This document shows positions 19,529-29,005 of a DNA stretch of 64,000 nucleotides, piece after piece. Source of the stretch: Vibrio stylophorae (GTDB lineage: Bacteria > Pseudomonadota > Gammaproteobacteria > Enterobacterales > Vibrionaceae); contig NZ_CAKLDI010000001.1 of the NCBI RefSeq assembly GCF_921293875.1, positions 248,001-312,000 on the forward strand, read 5' to 3'. The notes beneath the pieces were generated by a model. That model was not told the DNA's origin. It did not search any database and saw only the letters and a program-made list of their open reading frames with translations. A program made the translations under genes and the position numbers. Position 1 is the stretch's first letter. Every line of letters begins with the position of its first letter.

Positions 19529-19551
19529 AAAAGCGCTTCGGCGCTTTTTTT
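19529..19551 (+). terminator. Intrinsic terminator of cysJIH
   Basis: AAAAGCGC and GCGCTTTT pair around a TTCG tetraloop with T7 behind. Confidence 0.9.
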
Positions 19552-19782
19552 CGTTGTTAGCACTGCTGACAGTGCAGAAAAACAGGCTGAGTATTTACTC
19601 AATTTTGTTTGTGATTTGGCCGAAAGCTGTATTGTAAGTTCATGATAAAAAACATTTTTGTTGAGATCTTGCTCTGACTATAGTGAACGTTTTCAATGCT
19701 TTAACGGAACTTGGTTGCCATTTTTTAGTACCCGCGTATAAAGAACGCAAAGCTAAATGTTGTTATTTTTTAAGGGGTTACC

Positions 19783-20151
19783 ATGTCTGTACCAAGCGTA
19801 GAAGAGTTCAAATCAATGCCACAAGTCAAGCAAGCTTACCTGCTTTATTTGACTGTGATTTTGGCGATCGTCGGTGTGTTTTTCTCATTTGTGAACCGTG
19901 AAAAAGGTGAAGAGTGGGAGCAAGCACATTGCATGTATCAGCTGAAAAATGTGGTGATCTCTTTGCTTGCTAGCGTTGCTGTGGGTTTCGTTGCTGGCAT
20001 TATCGGGATGATTGCAGGCTTCTTGGGTGCGCTAATCGGTTTGGTCTTGAATATCGCGGTATTTGGTTGGTTGTGGTATCGCAGCTACTTGGGTTACCAA
20101 GACTATCTTCGTAGCCGTGAGCCAAGTGTAAAAGGCTTCCTATTTGAGTAA
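19783..20151 (+). CDS. Small membrane protein distantly related to DUF4870
   Basis: 122 residues with about three hydrophobic segments (roughly 18-36, 57-85 and 85-100). It has no signal peptide and a polar N-terminus. The segment EEWEQAHCMYQLKN between the first and second helices resembles the EPWLSEHYRYQIRT segment of the next gene, so the two are probably paralogues that arose by tandem duplication and diverged. Function unknown. It has an AAGGGG ribosome site and its own strong terminator downstream. Confidence 0.75.
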   Translation: MSVPSVEEFKSMPQVKQAYLLYLTVILAIVGVFFSFVNREKGEEWEQAHCMYQLKNVVISLLASVAVGFVAGIIGMIAGFLGALIGLVLNIAVFGWLWYRSYLGYQDYLRSREPSVKGFLFE

Positions 20152-20199
20152 TTGAGATTCTCAAATATGTGACCAGTGATAATCGTTACTGGTATGGAG

Positions 20200-20245
20200 A
20201 AGCATGAGGATTCACACCGCTTGTGTGAGCTCTCATGCTTTTTTT
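20200..20245 (+). terminator. Intrinsic terminator between the two DUF4870-like genes
   Basis: A two-part stem, AAGCATGAG/CTCATGCTT outside and TCACAC/GTGTGA inside, separated by a symmetric 3-base internal loop and capped by CGCTT, leads into T7. A smaller hairpin (20171-20192, ACCAGTGA with TTACTGGT) lies just before it. Confidence 0.88.
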
Positions 20246-20317
20246 ATTTGGTCAGGATTTCCCAACTTGTATTCGGCATTATACGGTGGAAATTTATTGA
20301 TATATCTAGGGGATAGA

Positions 20318-20665
20318 ATGAACCAGGAAGTTGTAGTAAACGGCGATCCAAAAACAGCAAAGCTTATTTATATTTTGAACTTTGTTAGTCTTGTTTTTGG
20401 TATCACGAGCTTGGTTGCAGTGATTATGGCTTACATCAATAAAGATGGCGCCGAGCCATGGTTAAGCGAGCATTACCGTTATCAGATTCGTACATTTTGG
20501 ATTGGTATGTTGTATGGTGTGATCAGTCTGATTTTGTGCGTTATCTTGATCGGATTTGTGCTGGCGTTCGCGCTATTGGTATGGTTTATCATTCGTAACG
20601 TGAAAGGCTTCCAAGCATTAGAGCAAGGGCAAGCCCCTACCAACGTGGATTCTTGGTTATTCTAA
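20318..20665 (+). CDS. DUF4870/COG3671-type membrane protein
   Basis: 115 residues with three hydrophobic segments and a polar loop carrying EHYRYQIRTFWIG (about residues 48-60), a hallmark of this small family. The end VKGFQALEQGQAP followed by SWLF is likewise typical. The family has no assigned function. The frame is open from 20204, but the ATG at 20318 has a TAGGGGA ribosome site and gives the usual N-terminus. It shares ancestry with the gene 170 bases upstream. It ends at a perfect palindromic terminator shared with fklB. Confidence 0.85.
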   Translation: MNQEVVVNGDPKTAKLIYILNFVSLVFGITSLVAVIMAYINKDGAEPWLSEHYRYQIRTFWIGMLYGVISLILCVILIGFVLAFALLVWFIIRNVKGFQALEQGQAPTNVDSWLF

Positions 20666-20680
20666 GTGATTCTGCGTTTA

Positions 20681-20719
20681 TGCAATAAAAAAGGCGCTTT
20701 AAGCGCCTTTTTTATTGCA
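20681..20719. terminator. Perfect 39-base palindromic bidirectional terminator
   Basis: A 19-base arm beginning TGCAATAAAAAAGGCGCTT is followed by one central T and its exact reverse complement. It has A6 on one side and T6 on the other, so it serves both the plus-strand DUF4870-type gene and minus-strand fklB. Confidence 0.92.
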
Positions 20720-20732
20720 GTTGCTACTGAAA

Positions 20733-21353
20733 TTAAAGAATTTCAAGAAGCTCTACATCAAAGATCAATGCTGCGTGTGGTGGAATCGCTGCACCTGCGC
20801 CGCGCTCGCCGTAAGCAAGATCTGAAGGGATGTATAGACGCCATTTTGAGCCAACAGGCATCAATTGTAGCGCTTCAACCCAACCTTTAATCACGCCAGT
20901 CACAGGGAAAGTCGCAGGCTGGCCACGGTTCACTGAGCTATCAAATACAGTGCCATCAACCAATTGACCGTGATAGTGCACTTTGACAGTTTTGTCTGAG
21001 CTTGGGATTTCGCCTTCGCCAGCAGTCAGAACTTCATATTGAAGACCAGACTCAGTTACTTGAACTTCTGGACGCATCGCGTTGTCTTTCAGGAATAGCT
21101 CACCTTCTTCTGCAGCAGCTTTTGCAGCCGCTTGGCGAAGCTCTTCTGCACGGCCGTGGATTTCACGAAGTGCATTGTTGATCTCATCAACTGAGATCTC
21201 TGGCGCATCGCCAGTTAAAGCAGTTGCGATACCTTTTGCAATTGCGGCAACATTAAGGCCTTCGAGACCGCTACCCGCAAGTTGTTGACCCATTTGCAGG
21301 CCAATACCGTAGCTTGCTTTTAGTTCAACGGTGTCTAGCGTTAGTTCTGACAT
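20733..21353 (-). CDS. fklB: FKBP-type peptidyl-prolyl isomerase FklB
   Basis: 206 residues, the length of FKBP22. The enzyme speeds cis-trans isomerisation of prolyl bonds during folding. The N-terminal dimerisation part starts with [20 protein letters not shown] (about residues 15-34). The C-terminal FKBP domain (about 95-206) has [26 protein letters not shown] and [18 protein letters not shown]. No signal peptide, so it is cytoplasmic. A GTG at 21362 is a second possible start; I prefer the ATG at 21353. Divergent from a ytfB-like gene, the same pairing as in E. coli. Confidence 0.95.
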   Translation of the reverse strand: MSELTLDTVELKASYGIGLQMGQQLAGSGLEGLNVAAIAKGIATALTGDAPEISVDEINNALREIHGRAEELRQAAAKAAAEEGELFLKDNAMRPEVQVTESGLQYEVLTAGEGEIPSSDKTVKVHYHGQLVDGTVFDSSVNRGQPATFPVTGVIKGWVEALQLMPVGSKWRLYIPSDLAYGERGAGAAIPPHAALIFDVELLEIL

Positions 21354-21468
21354 CTTAGTCACTCTTTGGTCGAGAAATGAAGGCGCAGCATAACAGTTGT
21401 CGCCTATCGTGGTAAACTTTTGTCAATAAAGGCGCGAGTGCGCGCATCTTTCTGTTGTGGAGAGCAAC

Positions 21469-22107
21469 ATGGGACAAGCAAAACGTCGCGCCCCGAGGCC
21501 GACTTCGCAAAAAAGGCAGATTCAATTTCAACTGCCGCGTGTTGATTGGCAAGGACATTGGCAGCGCATCAAACAGCGTTGCCAGCAAGGTGTGCAGCAA
21601 TGTACTCAGCGAGTCAAACCTTTGTGGTATCGCCTACCAAAGCCCCACCGCATTGCAATTCTTTGTATTTTGCCGATTGTGATTTTGGTGAGTTTACTAC
21701 CATCGTCACCAGCCGTGCCTGAGCCTAAGCATGCTAAGCCAGCAAGGCAAAGTATTGCTATGGATCCTGCACGTTTAGAGGCGGAAAGTGCAGCGGTGCC
21801 AGTGGAAGACGTGGTGCCACAAGAGGCGATCAAACCTTTGGTGCAAACTCAATGGCAGCGTTACCAAATTCAATCAGGTGATACCATGGCCAAGGTATTT
21901 CGTGAGCATAATTTGGCGGAAACCGATCTTTATGCCATCGCTAAAATAGAGGGTGCGCAGACCATTCTCGGCGAGATTCAGCCCGGTCAGTGGATTCGCT
22001 ATAAACAAAAGCAAAATGGTGAATTGGACGCATTGCAAATTGAGTCAGACAAGCCGATTTTGTTTGTGCGTTTGTCCAATGGCAGTTTTGCCCGCGCCAA
22101 AGACTAA
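21469..22107 (+). CDS. ytfB: YtfB/OapA-like LysM-type envelope protein
   Basis: 212 residues. The N-terminus is very basic and rich in Gln (an OapA N-terminal-like region). A single membrane segment follows at about residues 63-82 (IAILCILPIVILVSLL), then a proline-rich linker and a C-terminal OapA/LysM-like domain (about 124-210) with RYQIQSGDTMAKVFREHNL. E. coli YtfB is linked to cell division and peptidoglycan or glycan binding at the septum. Topology is a single-pass protein with the domain in the periplasm. The ATG at 21469 has a GGAG site. Divergent neighbour fklB supports the call. Confidence 0.85.
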   Translation: MGQAKRRAPRPTSQKRQIQFQLPRVDWQGHWQRIKQRCQQGVQQCTQRVKPLWYRLPKPHRIAILCILPIVILVSLLPSSPAVPEPKHAKPARQSIAMDPARLEAESAAVPVEDVVPQEAIKPLVQTQWQRYQIQSGDTMAKVFREHNLAETDLYAIAKIEGAQTILGEIQPGQWIRYKQKQNGELDALQIESDKPILFVRLSNGSFARAKD

Positions 22108-22164
22108 GCCTTAGCACGTGAAAGATGACACATTAGCGCGCGTATAATTTATCAGGCCAGCGTC

Positions 22165-22662
22165 TTAAGCTTGATATTGCTGAGCAATGTGCGCCACTTG
22201 CTCAGCGGAGGCGACCATCTCCTGATGTGGAATATCATCTTCAAGATACACATCGCTGGCCGCGACAAATCCCATCTTTTGATAAAACCCAGCGGCATAA
22301 ACCTGCGCGCCTAAACGCAATGCTTGGTTCGGCCAGCATTGATAGGCCGCATGCATGGCGCGTTGCATCAGCGCTTCTCCCAAGCCTGTGCCTCGCGCTG
22401 ATTTTGCAATGATAATGCGACCAATAGCCGCCTCTTTAAAGCTTAACTTGGGCGGTAAAACGCGCGCATAAGCAAGAATTTCACCCTGATTTTCGGCGAA
22501 AAGATGCAAAACTTCGGCATCAAGATCTTTGCCATCCAGCTCTTGATAGGGACATTGCTGCTCGACCACAAACACCGCCACGCGCAGTTGCATAATGGCG
22601 TAAAGTTGCGCGCTTGAAAGCGATGAAAAGGGCAGTAAATGCCAGTGTGGCGCTGTGCTCAT
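22165..22662 (-). CDS. elaA: ElaA-family GNAT acetyltransferase
   Basis: 165 residues, single GNAT domain of the ElaA type. The N-terminal LYAIMQLRVAVFVVEQQCPYQELDGKD (read in two parts, about residues 20-46) is diagnostic for ElaA. The acetyl-CoA loop is seen in IGRIIIAKSARGTGLGEALM (about 81-100). The acceptor substrate is not known. It is convergent with ytfB and divergent from cysG. No terminator is evident at its end. Confidence 0.9.
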   Translation of the reverse strand: MSTAPHWHLLPFSSLSSAQLYAIMQLRVAVFVVEQQCPYQELDGKDLDAEVLHLFAENQGEILAYARVLPPKLSFKEAAIGRIIIAKSARGTGLGEALMQRAMHAAYQCWPNQALRLGAQVYAAGFYQKMGFVAASDVYLEDDIPHQEMVASAEQVAHIAQQYQA

Positions 22663-22765
22663 GGTTGATGTTATCCGTCGAAAGGAGGGTCAACATTGCA
22701 CCATATTTACGGGCAAAAAGCAGCGGCCTGAAAACTTTTCGATATAAAAAATAAGCTTTTAGAAT

Positions 22766-22794
22766 TTCACGCCAACATCTCCCCCCCCTATAGT
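22766..22794 (+). promoter_or_regulatory. Candidate cysG operon promoter with a C8 tract in the spacer
   Basis: TTCACG (22766-22771) and TATAGT (22789-22794) are 17 bases apart, 29 bases before the cysG ATG. Eight consecutive C residues (22781-22788) occupy the end of the spacer, directly against the -10. A/T-rich sequence upstream (22740-22765) would suit CysB binding, which normally activates cys genes. Confidence 0.5.
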
Positions 22795-22823
22795 GCTCTC
22801 ATCAACTTTTACGAGGGCTGGTC

Positions 22824-24236
22824 ATGGATTACTTGCCAATTTTTGCAGATTTAAAGCGTCGACCTTGCTTGGTGGTCGGTGGCGGTGAAGTGGCGTGGCG
22901 AAAGATTCGCATGCTACATAAAGCTGGTGCCGAAGTGCGCGTTGTGGCGCCTGAACTTCATCCAGAAGTGGCGGCTATGGTGCATCGTCAAGAGGTCTTG
23001 CATTGGGGTGATAGTTTTGCACCTGAGCAGCTTGATGGGGTGTTTTTAGCCATAGCAGCGACCGATAAAAAAGCGGTGAACGCTCTGGTGTACCAGTCTG
23101 CCAATCAGCGACAAGTGCTGGTCAATGTGGTGGATGATCAGCCGCGCTGCAGCTTTATTGTGCCTTCAATTATTGACCGCTCACCGATTATCGTGGCGAT
23201 CTCCTCTGCTGGCAAAGCGCCAGTGCTGGCGCGTTTGCTACGTGAAAAGTTGGAAGCCTTGATTCCCCAGCACCTTGGCAACATGGCAGAACTTGCTGGC
23301 CGTTTTCGCGATCGCCTTAAGGCCAAACTGCCATCGCTTACTTTACGTCGTAAGTTTTGGGAAACCGCATTTACTGGTCGTTTTGAAAGCTTGGTTGCTA
23401 GCGGCCAAGAACAGCAAGCCATGGATGCATTGGAGCAGCTTAGTCAAGGCTTAGAGCCGCGCGGTGAAGTGGCTTTGGTGGGCGCAGGTCCTGGTGATGC
23501 CAGTTTGCTCACGTTGCGCGCACTGCAATTGATGCAGCAAGCTGATGTGGTGCTCTATGACTATTTAGTATCCGATGAAGTGATGGAATTGGTGCGTCGA
23601 GATGCCGAATTGGTATGTGTCGGTAAGCGCGCAGGTTTTCATAGTGTGTCACAGGAACAAACCAATCAGCTGCTGTTGGAATACGCGCAAAAGGGCAAGC
23701 GTGTGGTGCGTTTAAAAGGTGGCGATCCCTTTATTTTTGGTCGCGGCGCTGAAGAGCTCAGCGTTTTGGCCCAAGCCAATATCCCTTTTCAAGTGGTCCC
23801 CGGTATTACCGCCGCTGCCGGCGCCACCGCTTATGCGGGGATTCCATTGACTCATCGAGATTTTGCTCAAAGCGCGGTGTTTATTACCGGCCATCAAAAG
23901 CCCGATGGTGACGCCCTTGATTGGTCCACCTTGGCGCGTGGTCAGCAGACCTTGGTGATCTATATGGGTTTGATGAAGTCCCCCTATATTCAGCAACAAT
24001 TGATTGAACATGGCCGCGATAGTGCCACCCCCATCGCCATTATTGAGCGTGGGACACAGCGACAACAACGGGTGCTCACCGGGCAATTGTCGCAATTGAG
24101 TGAACTTGCCGCGCAGGCTGAATCACCCTCACTGATTGTGGTGGGTGAGGTGACCACGCTGGCGCATCAACTCCACTGGTTTAGCGGTGAGACGCAAAGT
24201 GATATCCCAGCGCCACAAGCGGCCCTCAGTCTTTAA
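22824..24236 (+). CDS. cysG: Siroheme synthase CysG (trifunctional)
   Basis: 470 residues, the full fused enzyme. The N-terminal part (about 1-200) is precorrin-2 dehydrogenase and sirohydrochlorin ferrochelatase, with the NAD motif [11 protein letters not shown] (about residues 13-23). The C-terminal part (about 215-460) is uroporphyrinogen III methyltransferase with [31 protein letters not shown] and [20 protein letters not shown]. It makes siroheme for the CysI subunit encoded 4 kb upstream. It is the first gene of the cysG-cysD-cysN-SLC13-cysC-cysQ unit; cysD starts 12 bases after its stop. Confidence 0.97.
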   Translation: MDYLPIFADLKRRPCLVVGGGEVAWRKIRMLHKAGAEVRVVAPELHPEVAAMVHRQEVLHWGDSFAPEQLDGVFLAIAATDKKAVNALVYQSANQRQVLVNVVDDQPRCSFIVPSIIDRSPIIVAISSAGKAPVLARLLREKLEALIPQHLGNMAELAGRFRDRLKAKLPSLTLRRKFWETAFTGRFESLVASGQEQQAMDALEQLSQGLEPRGEVALVGAGPGDASLLTLRALQLMQQADVVLYDYLVSDEVMELVRRDAELVCVGKRAGFHSVSQEQTNQLLLEYAQKGKRVVRLKGGDPFIFGRGAEELSVLAQANIPFQVVPGITAAAGATAYAGIPLTHRDFAQSAVFITGHQKPDGDALDWSTLARGQQTLVIYMGLMKSPYIQQQLIEHGRDSATPIAIIERGTQRQQRVLTGQLSQLSELAAQAESPSLIVVGEVTTLAHQLHWFSGETQSDIPAPQAALSL

Positions 24237-24248
24237 AAGGAATACAGC

Positions 24249-25157
24249 ATGGAACAGCAAAAACTAACCCATTTACAGCAGCTGGAAGCGGAAAGTATTC
24301 ACATTATTCGTGAAGTGGCTGCCGAGTTTGATAATCCCGTAATGCTTTACTCCATTGGTAAGGATTCATCGGTGATGTTGCACTTGGCGCGCAAGGCCTT
24401 TTACCCCGGGAAAATCCCATTTCCACTGTTGCACGTTGATACCGATTGGAAATTTCGCGAGATGATTGAGTTTCGCGATCGCACCGCCGAAAAGTATGGC
24501 TTTGAGCTGTTGGTGCACAAAAATCCGGAAGGTCTGGCCATGGGGATGAACCCTTTTGAACACGGCTCAAGTAAGCACACTGATGTGATGAAAACCCAAG
24601 GGCTGAAGCAGGCGCTGGATAAATATGGTTTTGATGCGGCCTTTGGTGGCGCACGTCGCGATGAAGAAAAATCGCGAGCCAAAGAGCGCGTCTATTCCTT
24701 TCGAGATAAGCACCATCGTTGGGATCCAAAGAACCAGCGACCTGAGCTTTGGCGCACCTATAACGGTCAGGTGAATAAAGGCGAAAGTATTCGCGTATTC
24801 CCGCTTTCTAACTGGACTGAGTTGGATATTTGGCAATACATCTACCAAGAGCAGATCGACATTGTGCCGCTCTATTTAGCGAAAAAACGCCCTGTGGTTG
24901 AGCGTGATGGCATGTTGATCATGGTCGATGATGAGCGCATGCCCATTGAGGCCAATGAGCAAATTGAGCAGCGCAGCGTGCGTTTTCGCACCCTTGGCTG
25001 TTATCCACTGACCGGCGCGGTGGAGTCTACAGCCGATACCCTGCCAGAAGTGATCGAAGAGATGTTGGTGGCGACCTCCAGTGAGCGTCAAGGCCGTGCC
25101 ATTGATCACGACCAATCGGGCTCCATGGAGCAGAAAAAACGTCAGGGCTATTTCTAA
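24249..25157 (+). CDS. cysD: Sulfate adenylyltransferase subunit 2
   Basis: 302 residues. CysD catalyses formation of adenosine 5'-phosphosulfate from ATP and sulfate, driven by GTP hydrolysis in CysN. The PP-loop is at [20 protein letters not shown] (about residues 33-52), and [17 protein letters not shown] (about 133-149) is the conserved nucleotide segment. The end [11 protein letters not shown] is the family C-terminus. It sits between cysG and cysN with short gaps and good ribosome sites (AAAGGAA). Confidence 0.97.
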   Translation: MEQQKLTHLQQLEAESIHIIREVAAEFDNPVMLYSIGKDSSVMLHLARKAFYPGKIPFPLLHVDTDWKFREMIEFRDRTAEKYGFELLVHKNPEGLAMGMNPFEHGSSKHTDVMKTQGLKQALDKYGFDAAFGGARRDEEKSRAKERVYSFRDKHHRWDPKNQRPELWRTYNGQVNKGESIRVFPLSNWTELDIWQYIYQEQIDIVPLYLAKKRPVVERDGMLIMVDDERMPIEANEQIEQRSVRFRTLGCYPLTGAVESTADTLPEVIEEMLVATSSERQGRAIDHDQSGSMEQKKRQGYF

Positions 25158-25183
25158 TCGAGCCGTTTCTAAGGAGCAGAACC

Positions 25184-26611
25184 ATGAATTCAGCAATTGC
25201 ACAACAAGTGGCGGCGCAAGGAATTGAAGCCTATTTGGCGCAGCACCAAGAGAAAACCCTACTGCGATTTTTAACCTGCGGTAGCGTAGACGATGGCAAA
25301 AGTACCTTGATTGGTCGCTTGCTACACGATTCACAACAGATTTATGAAGATCAGCTGGCTGCCCTGCATGCCGATAGCCAAAAGGTGGGCACCACAGGTG
25401 AAAAGCTTGATTTAGCGCTGCTGGTAGATGGCTTACAGGCCGAGCGCGAGCAGGGGATCACCATTGATGTGGCTTACCGTTATTTCTCCACAGAGAAGCG
25501 TAAATTTATTATCGCCGACACGCCGGGGCATGAGCAGTACACCCGCAATATGGCCACGGGCGCTTCGACCTGTGATTTAGCCGTAATTTTGATTGATGCG
25601 CGTAAAGGGGTCTTAGATCAAACCCGTCGTCACTCTTTTATCGCTAGTCAGCTTGGCATTCGTCATTTTGTGGTGGCGGTGAACAAGATGGATTTGGTGG
25701 GCTTTGATGAGGCCACTTATCGCGCCATTGAGACAGACTATCTGCAATTTGCCGCCAAGCTTGAAGGCAATATTGATATTTCGCTGATTCCACTTTCTGC
25801 ACTTGAGGGCGATAACGTGGTCAATCTCAGTGGTCAAACGCCTTGGTATCACGGCGAGCCGCTGTTGTCGATTTTAGAAAATGTGGCCATTGACGCGCAT
25901 AGCGAGCAGGGCAAATTGCGTTTTCCAGTGCAATATGTCAACCGCCCCAATCTCGATTTTCGCGGCTTTGCCGGCACGATTGCTTCTGGTGTGGTGCAAG
26001 TGGGTGATGCCATTCAGGTGCTGCCTTCGGGCAAGCAATCGACAGTGGCACGGATTGTCACCTTTGATGGTGATTTACAGCAGGCGCGCGCAGGCCAAGC
26101 CGTCACGCTGACGCTGGCCGATGAAATTGATATTAGCCGTGGTGATGTCTTGGTTCCTGCCGGAGAAGCGGTGACCCAAAGCCAAAGCGTCATTGCTGAT
26201 GTGGTGTGGATGGATGAAAAGCCGCTGGAGCCGGGACGTTACTACGATATTAAGATCGCTGGTAAAAAGACCGTGGGCTCAGTGACCCAAATTCAATACC
26301 AAGTGGATATCAACAATTTGGAAACGCATCCTGCAGCAGCACTGCCGCTCAATGGGATTGGCCGCTGTCAGCTTGGATTTACCGAAGTGGTGCCTGTGGA
26401 TACCTATGGCGTGAGTCCAGATACAGGCAGCTTTATTTTAATTGATCGCTTAACCAATGTGACCGTCGGCGCGGGCATGATTCGTAGCCTAGTTGCCGAT
26501 AGCCAACCGCTAGATGATGGCGATTACAGTAGCTTTGAGCTTGAGCTCAATGCATTGGTGCGCAAGCACTTTCCCCATTGGCATGCGCGCGATTTAAGCG
26601 CGCTGAAGTAG
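25184..26611 (+). CDS. cysN: Sulfate adenylyltransferase subunit 1 (GTPase)
   Basis: 475 residues, an EF-Tu-like GTPase coupled to CysD. Motifs are G1 [17 protein letters not shown] (about residues 36-52), G3 [11 protein letters not shown] (about 113-123) and G4 NKMD (about 168-171). Beta-barrel domains II and III follow. It is not fused to an APS kinase domain, which agrees with a separate cysC downstream. AAGGAG precedes the start. The SLC13 gene begins 13 bases after its stop. Confidence 0.97.
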   Translation: MNSAIAQQVAAQGIEAYLAQHQEKTLLRFLTCGSVDDGKSTLIGRLLHDSQQIYEDQLAALHADSQKVGTTGEKLDLALLVDGLQAEREQGITIDVAYRYFSTEKRKFIIADTPGHEQYTRNMATGASTCDLAVILIDARKGVLDQTRRHSFIASQLGIRHFVVAVNKMDLVGFDEATYRAIETDYLQFAAKLEGNIDISLIPLSALEGDNVVNLSGQTPWYHGEPLLSILENVAIDAHSEQGKLRFPVQYVNRPNLDFRGFAGTIASGVVQVGDAIQVLPSGKQSTVARIVTFDGDLQQARAGQAVTLTLADEIDISRGDVLVPAGEAVTQSQSVIADVVWMDEKPLEPGRYYDIKIAGKKTVGSVTQIQYQVDINNLETHPAAALPLNGIGRCQLGFTEVVPVDTYGVSPDTGSFILIDRLTNVTVGAGMIRSLVADSQPLDDGDYSSFELELNALVRKHFPHWHARDLSALK

Positions 26612-26624
26612 AAAAGAGGATGCG

Positions 26625-28352
26625 ATGAGCTGGGAGCAAGGATTGGTCCTAGCCATGTTGCTGACTATCATCAGCTGCTTGGCGCTGACCAAACTCAAGC
26701 CTGCATGGGTCTTTGCAGCGTCAAGTTTTGCTGCGTTTCAGCTTGGCCTCGTCGAGCTGCCGCAGCTGGCCAATAATTTTACCAATGACTCCTTAGTGAC
26801 CTTGGTATTGCTGATCCTCTCTTCGGTGGCGGTGGAAAAAACGCGCCTGATTGGTTGGGTGGGCAATCAGTTATCCAGTGGCAGTTTGTCCACGGTGCTT
26901 GCGAAATTAGGGTTGTCCACCGCTTTTCTATCCTCTTTTACCAACAACACAGCGGTGGTGGCTTCCCTGATTGGTGCGATTAAGCGTAATCAGCGCCACG
27001 CACCTTCCAAATTATTGCTGCCGCTCTCCTATGCAGCGATTTTAGGTGGCACGCTGACCCTGATTGGTACCTCGACCAACCTTATCATCAATAGTTTTGT
27101 GGTGGATGCAGGACTGCCGAGCTTGGGCTTTTTTGCGCCAACGCTTGTGGGACTTGCATTGCTGCTGTGTGGATTGCCCGTACTGGTGTTATTTGGTCGA
27201 TTTTCGCCTGAGCATGATGCTGAGCACGATGAAGGTTTGCCCTATTTTCTTGAGGCAACCGTCAATGCAGACTCGCCCTTAGTGGGGCGAAGCGTGGCGG
27301 ATAACGGCTTGCGCGCGCTGCGCAAACTATTTTTGGCTGAGGTCGTTCGTGAGGGCAAGGCCATTGCTCCTGTGCGCCCCAGTACTTTGCTACAAGCGGG
27401 CGATAAATTGCTGTTTTGTGGGGATGTGGAAAGTGTGGCAACACTACAAGAGATCGATGGATTATCCCTGTTTGGTCAGCATCATCTCAATGGTCAAAGT
27501 TTGCAGGAGCTGGTGGTCAGCCATTCCGCTTCACTGCGCGGGCAAACCCTAAAAAGCAGCCGTTTTCGTGAGCGCTATGATGCTGTGGTGGTGGCGATTC
27601 GCCGTGGCCATGAGCGTCTGGCGGGTGGTTTGGGCAATGTGGTGCTGCTGCCTGGCGATACCTTGGTGGTGGTACCAGGACGCCAATTTATGCAGGAGCT
27701 GCGCCGCCATCCTCGTGATTTCGTACTCATTAATGATCTCGACTCCAGCGCTCGCTTGGATCGACAAAAAAGCGCTTGGGTGCTGGCGGGCTTTGCAGCG
27801 GTGATGGCGTTGGGTATCGGTGGGTTACTGCCCATCATCAATGGCTTGGCGGCTTACTTGTTGCTGCTTTTATGCTTTCGTGTGGTCACACTCAATGAAC
27901 TACGTCGCCGTTTTCCCATCGATATTGTGGTGATCGTCGGCTGCGCCCTGACCTTGGCACAACTGATGATGAGCACTGGACTTTCAGTAGCACTGAGTCA
28001 GTGGGTGATGGCGCAGTTTCATGGTCAAGGGGTGTTTATGGGCTTTGTCGCTGTCTATCTGCTGACCCTATTGCTGACCGAAGTGATCACCAATAATGCG
28101 GCCGCCGCCTTGGCTTTTCCCATCGGTTATAGTTTGGCTCTGGGCTATGATGCCAATGTGATGCCCTTTGTGATGGCCGTGCTCTTTGGTGCCAGCGCTA
28201 GTTTTATTTCGCCCTATGGTTATCAAACCAATTTGTTGGTTTATAGCGTGGGTAATTATCGACTCAAAGATTACGTGAAATTGGGGTTGCCACTGTCGCT
28301 GGTTTATTCCGCGGTGGTGATTTTACTGGTGCCGAAGATTTTCCCATTTTAA
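26625..28352 (+). CDS. SLC13/DASS-family transporter with two TrkA-C domains (likely sulfate)
   Basis: 575 residues. Two halves of hydrophobic helices flank a soluble centre at about 200-375 that reads as two RCK_C (TrkA-C) domains, each ending in a gating-type segment (LQAGDKLLFCGD and LLPGDTLVVVPG). The conserved SNT-type ion-binding motifs of the family are present: FTNNTAVVA and GGTLTLIGTSTNLI in the first half, and ITNNAAAALAFPIGY and SPYGYQTN in the second. Family members carry sulfate, dicarboxylates or other anions with sodium. The place inside the cys operon makes sulfate the likely substrate; that is inference. No cysPTWA ABC genes lie in this window. Confidence 0.9.
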   Translation: MSWEQGLVLAMLLTIISCLALTKLKPAWVFAASSFAAFQLGLVELPQLANNFTNDSLVTLVLLILSSVAVEKTRLIGWVGNQLSSGSLSTVLAKLGLSTAFLSSFTNNTAVVASLIGAIKRNQRHAPSKLLLPLSYAAILGGTLTLIGTSTNLIINSFVVDAGLPSLGFFAPTLVGLALLLCGLPVLVLFGRFSPEHDAEHDEGLPYFLEATVNADSPLVGRSVADNGLRALRKLFLAEVVREGKAIAPVRPSTLLQAGDKLLFCGDVESVATLQEIDGLSLFGQHHLNGQSLQELVVSHSASLRGQTLKSSRFRERYDAVVVAIRRGHERLAGGLGNVVLLPGDTLVVVPGRQFMQELRRHPRDFVLINDLDSSARLDRQKSAWVLAGFAAVMALGIGGLLPIINGLAAYLLLLLCFRVVTLNELRRRFPIDIVVIVGCALTLAQLMMSTGLSVALSQWVMAQFHGQGVFMGFVAVYLLTLLLTEVITNNAAAALAFPIGYSLALGYDANVMPFVMAVLFGASASFISPYGYQTNLLVYSVGNYRLKDYVKLGLPLSLVYSAVVILLVPKIFPF

Positions 28353-28380
28353 CGGCAAGGACATTGAATAAGGAGGCGCC

Positions 28381-28989
28381 ATGGGCGTAACCACTGAAAA
28401 TATCGTTTGGCATCAACATGCGGTCGATGCCAATGCGCGCGCAACACAAAAGGGGCAGCAGCCTGTGGTGCTGTGGTTTACGGGGCTTTCCGGTGCTGGT
28501 AAATCCACGGTGGCGGGGGCATTGGAGCAAGCGCTTCATGCGCAGGGTTACCATACTTATCTGCTTGATGGTGATAATGTTCGCCATGGTTTGTGTCAAG
28601 ATCTCGGATTTTCGCCGCAAGATCGCCGCGAAAATCTACGTCGTGTCGGTGAAGTGACCAAGTTGATGGCCGACGCTGGTTTGATTGTGCTCAGTGCCTT
28701 TATTTCACCTTTTCGCGCCGAGCGGCAGATGATTCGCGATCTGTTGCCTGAGGGACAGTTTGTTGAAGTCTTTGTTGATGCGCCATTGGCGCTTTGCGAA
28801 GCGCGGGATCCCAAGGGGCTCTACCAAAAAGCGCGCGCTGGTGAGATTAAAGATTTCACCGGTATTGATGCTGATTATGAAGCGCCGCTATCACCAGAAA
28901 TCCATTTGCTCAGCGATGAAACCAATTTACAGCAACTGGTGGCGCAGTGCTTGAATACATTGCGTGTGCGTGGTGTGATTCAAGGCTAA
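28381..28989 (+). CDS. cysC: Adenylylsulfate (APS) kinase
   Basis: 202 residues. CysC phosphorylates APS at the 3' position to make PAPS, the substrate of CysH. The P-loop is [17 protein letters not shown] (about residues 34-50). [20 protein letters not shown] (about 61-80) and the [10 protein letters not shown] segment (about 107-116) form the APS site. The lid region [11 protein letters not shown] is replaced by [16 protein letters not shown], normal for the family. AAGGAGG precedes the ATG. It lies 28 bases after the transporter and 16 bases before cysQ. Confidence 0.97.
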   Translation: MGVTTENIVWHQHAVDANARATQKGQQPVVLWFTGLSGAGKSTVAGALEQALHAQGYHTYLLDGDNVRHGLCQDLGFSPQDRRENLRRVGEVTKLMADAGLIVLSAFISPFRAERQMIRDLLPEGQFVEVFVDAPLALCEARDPKGLYQKARAGEIKDFTGIDADYEAPLSPEIHLLSDETNLQQLVAQCLNTLRVRGVIQG

Positions 28990-29005
28990 GGGAAGGAGAA
29001 ACGCC

